Below, piece after piece: positions 63,165 to 64,000 of a stretch of 64,000 bases of DNA. The position numbers were made by a program, and so were the translations under genes. Where the stretch lies: contig MEPC01000042.1 in the NCBI GenBank assembly GCA_001769655.1, positions 254,396 to 318,395 on the forward strand, written 5' to 3'. Under the pieces are notes generated by a model, which saw nothing but the letters and a program-made list of their open reading frames with translations, did no database searches and was not told the origin of the DNA. The stretch is from Bacteroidetes bacterium RIFCSPLOWO2_12_FULL_37_12. GTDB lineage: Bacteria; Bacteroidota; Bacteroidia; 2-12-FULL-37-12. Within the stretch, counting starts at the first letter, position 1. Each line of letters starts with the position of its first letter.

Positions 63165-64000
63165 GTTTCCCTTCCTCTTGTTTTCTGCCTGTCCATTTTT
63201 CTATATCAAAATAATATTGTCCTTTTAAAATTTCTTTATTGTCTTTCATATAAATAATCTGGGTTCTGATTCCTTTTATTTTTTCGTAGGTGATGGAGCC
63301 CTTATCTGTTTGCACAACGGTTCGCGTGATGGTTCTGTCGGTTTCTTCAATTACTTCCTCCTTATATTGTGCTTTTTTCAATCGTTCAGCCAGTTCTCTT
63401 GCCTTCTCCTCTTCTTCTAAACGTTTTTTCTCTGCTTCCAATCTTGCTTTTTCTTCTGCTTCTTTTCGTTTTTGTTCTGCCTCGGCTTTTTGCTTTGCAA
63501 TTTCCTCTTCTGTTTTTGGTTGTACATCCTGTTGCCGTTTCCTTTCAGCTTCCTCTCTTGCTTTTATTTCTGCCTCTCTTCGTTTCCTTTCAGCTTCTCT
63601 GCGTTTCTCCACCTCAATTCTTGCCGCCTCTACCGCGGCTTTTGCCTTCGCATCCTCTTCTGCTTTTTTCAGTGATTCTGCCTCTTCTTTAGCTTTCGCT
63701 TCTGCTTCTTTTCTAATTCGCTCCTCTTCTAATTTTTTTGCTGATTCATCTGCTCTTACTTTTTCTTCCGCTTCTTTTTTCAATCGTTCTTCCTCTAGAC
63801 GTTTTCTCTCCGCCTCTGCCGCCGTTTTTAACCGCTCATCTTCTTCAGCTTTTGCTTTTGCCTCCGCTTCTTTTCGCGCTTTTTCATCCGCTTCTTTCTT
63901 CAAACGTTCTTCCTCAAGACGTTTTCTCTCTGCCTCTGCCGCCGCTTTTAACCGCGCATCTTCTTCAGCTTTTGCTTTTGCCTCCGCTTCTTTTCGCGCT
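63160..64000 (-). CDS. TolA-like Lys/Glu/Ala coiled-coil protein, C-terminal part
   Basis: The reading frame is open through the right edge; the TTG at 63903 is not a real start. The visible part is about 210 residues of charged heptad-like repeat (RKEAEAKAKAEEDERLK, AEAERKRLEEERLKKEAEEK), then a 65-residue C-terminal domain (YKEEVIEETDRTITRTVVQTDKGSITYEKIKGIRTQIIYMKDNKEILKGQYYFDIEKW). The DNA shows a 120 bp (40-residue) tandem period between about 63769 and 64000. TolA-type proteins span the periplasm with such helices. No TM segment is in the visible part, so the call is provisional. Confidence 0.55.
   Translation of the reverse strand, partial: ARKEAEAKAKAEEDARLKAAAEAERKRLEEERLKKEADEKARKEAEAKAKAEEDERLKTAAEAERKRLEEERLKKEAEEKVRADESAKKLEEERIRKEAEAKAKEEAESLKKAEEDAKAKAAVEAARIEVEKRREAERKRREAEIKAREEAERKRQQDVQPKTEEEIAKQKAEAEQKRKEAEEKARLEAEKKRLEEEEKARELAERLKKAQYKEEVIEETDRTITRTVVQTDKGSITYEKIKGIRTQIIYMKDNKEILKGQYYFDIEKWTGRKQEEGKP

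Noticed and set aside
63472..63692. Leu/Phe-rich plus-strand ORFs opposite the coiled-coil gene
   Set aside because: They are the complement of the Lys/Glu/Ala repeat, a known compositional artefact.

Overview
The window looks like a chromosomal segment of an AT-rich member of the Bacteroidota. The signs are Bacteroidota-type promoter boxes (TAnnTTTG) ahead of many genes, few Shine-Dalgarno sites, the gene order yceD-rpmF-plsX-fabH-efp-accB-accC, TPR and envelope proteins typical of the phylum, and many intergenic palindromes and stuttering short repeats. The lifestyle genes (FNR-type regulator, pyruvate:ferredoxin oxidoreductase, oxygen-independent HemN, periplasmic molybdenum oxidoreductase, several c-type cytochromes) suggest a facultative or anaerobic respirer. 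No rRNA operon, prophage or CRISPR array was seen.

Layout. 1-137: start of a RelA/SpoT gene running off the left edge. 617-8057: three adjacent minus-strand TPR/membrane proteins sharing one C-terminal membrane module, two of them double-module fusions. 8177-10388: tRNA-Leu(TAG), trigger factor and ClpP. 10481-17250: a probable anaerobic regulon of hemN, a small protein, an AhpD-like protein, pyruvate:ferredoxin oxidoreductase and an FNR-type regulator with four candidate cluster cysteines; a TGACAAATGTCA palindrome lies between hemN and the AhpD-like gene and again before the oxidoreductase. 17255-19812: a lipoprotein and a Cys/Met-metabolism PLP enzyme.

19991-34664 is an electron-transfer block. 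It holds a di-heme c / heme b gamma-like subunit, a NarG/NxrA-like molybdenum subunit, an 83-residue unknown, a four-cluster Fe-S beta subunit, a cupredoxin-like protein, a TorD-like chaperone, a DUF4920 lipoprotein, a monoheme lipoprotein, a cytochrome c fused to a beta-barrel, and another monoheme lipoprotein. It most resembles periplasmic type II DMSO-reductase-family complexes (nitrite oxidoreductase, nitrate, chlorate or selenate reductases); the substrate cannot be read from sequence. A large single-chain restriction-modification protein on the opposite strand (29480-32587) interrupts the block.

34665-41932: a Lys-rich H1-like protein, SixA, PPK2, a SulP transporter, a porin-like protein, a cation-efflux protein and AnmK. 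41933-47384: the fatty-acid/phospholipid and L32 cluster. 47700-53750: an accessory island of two units, each bounded on the left by a ~170 bp repeat carrying a promoter and on the right by a ~60 bp repeat. Unit 1 holds a DHH-phosphoesterase-like protein convergent with a DNA methyltransferase; unit 2 holds a KAP-like P-loop NTPase and a Fic protein. This island is the best candidate for an undescribed defence or restriction system. 53801-64000: a tandem pair of paralogous ~1,550-residue exported proteins and the C-terminal part of a TolA-like coiled-coil protein that runs off the right edge.
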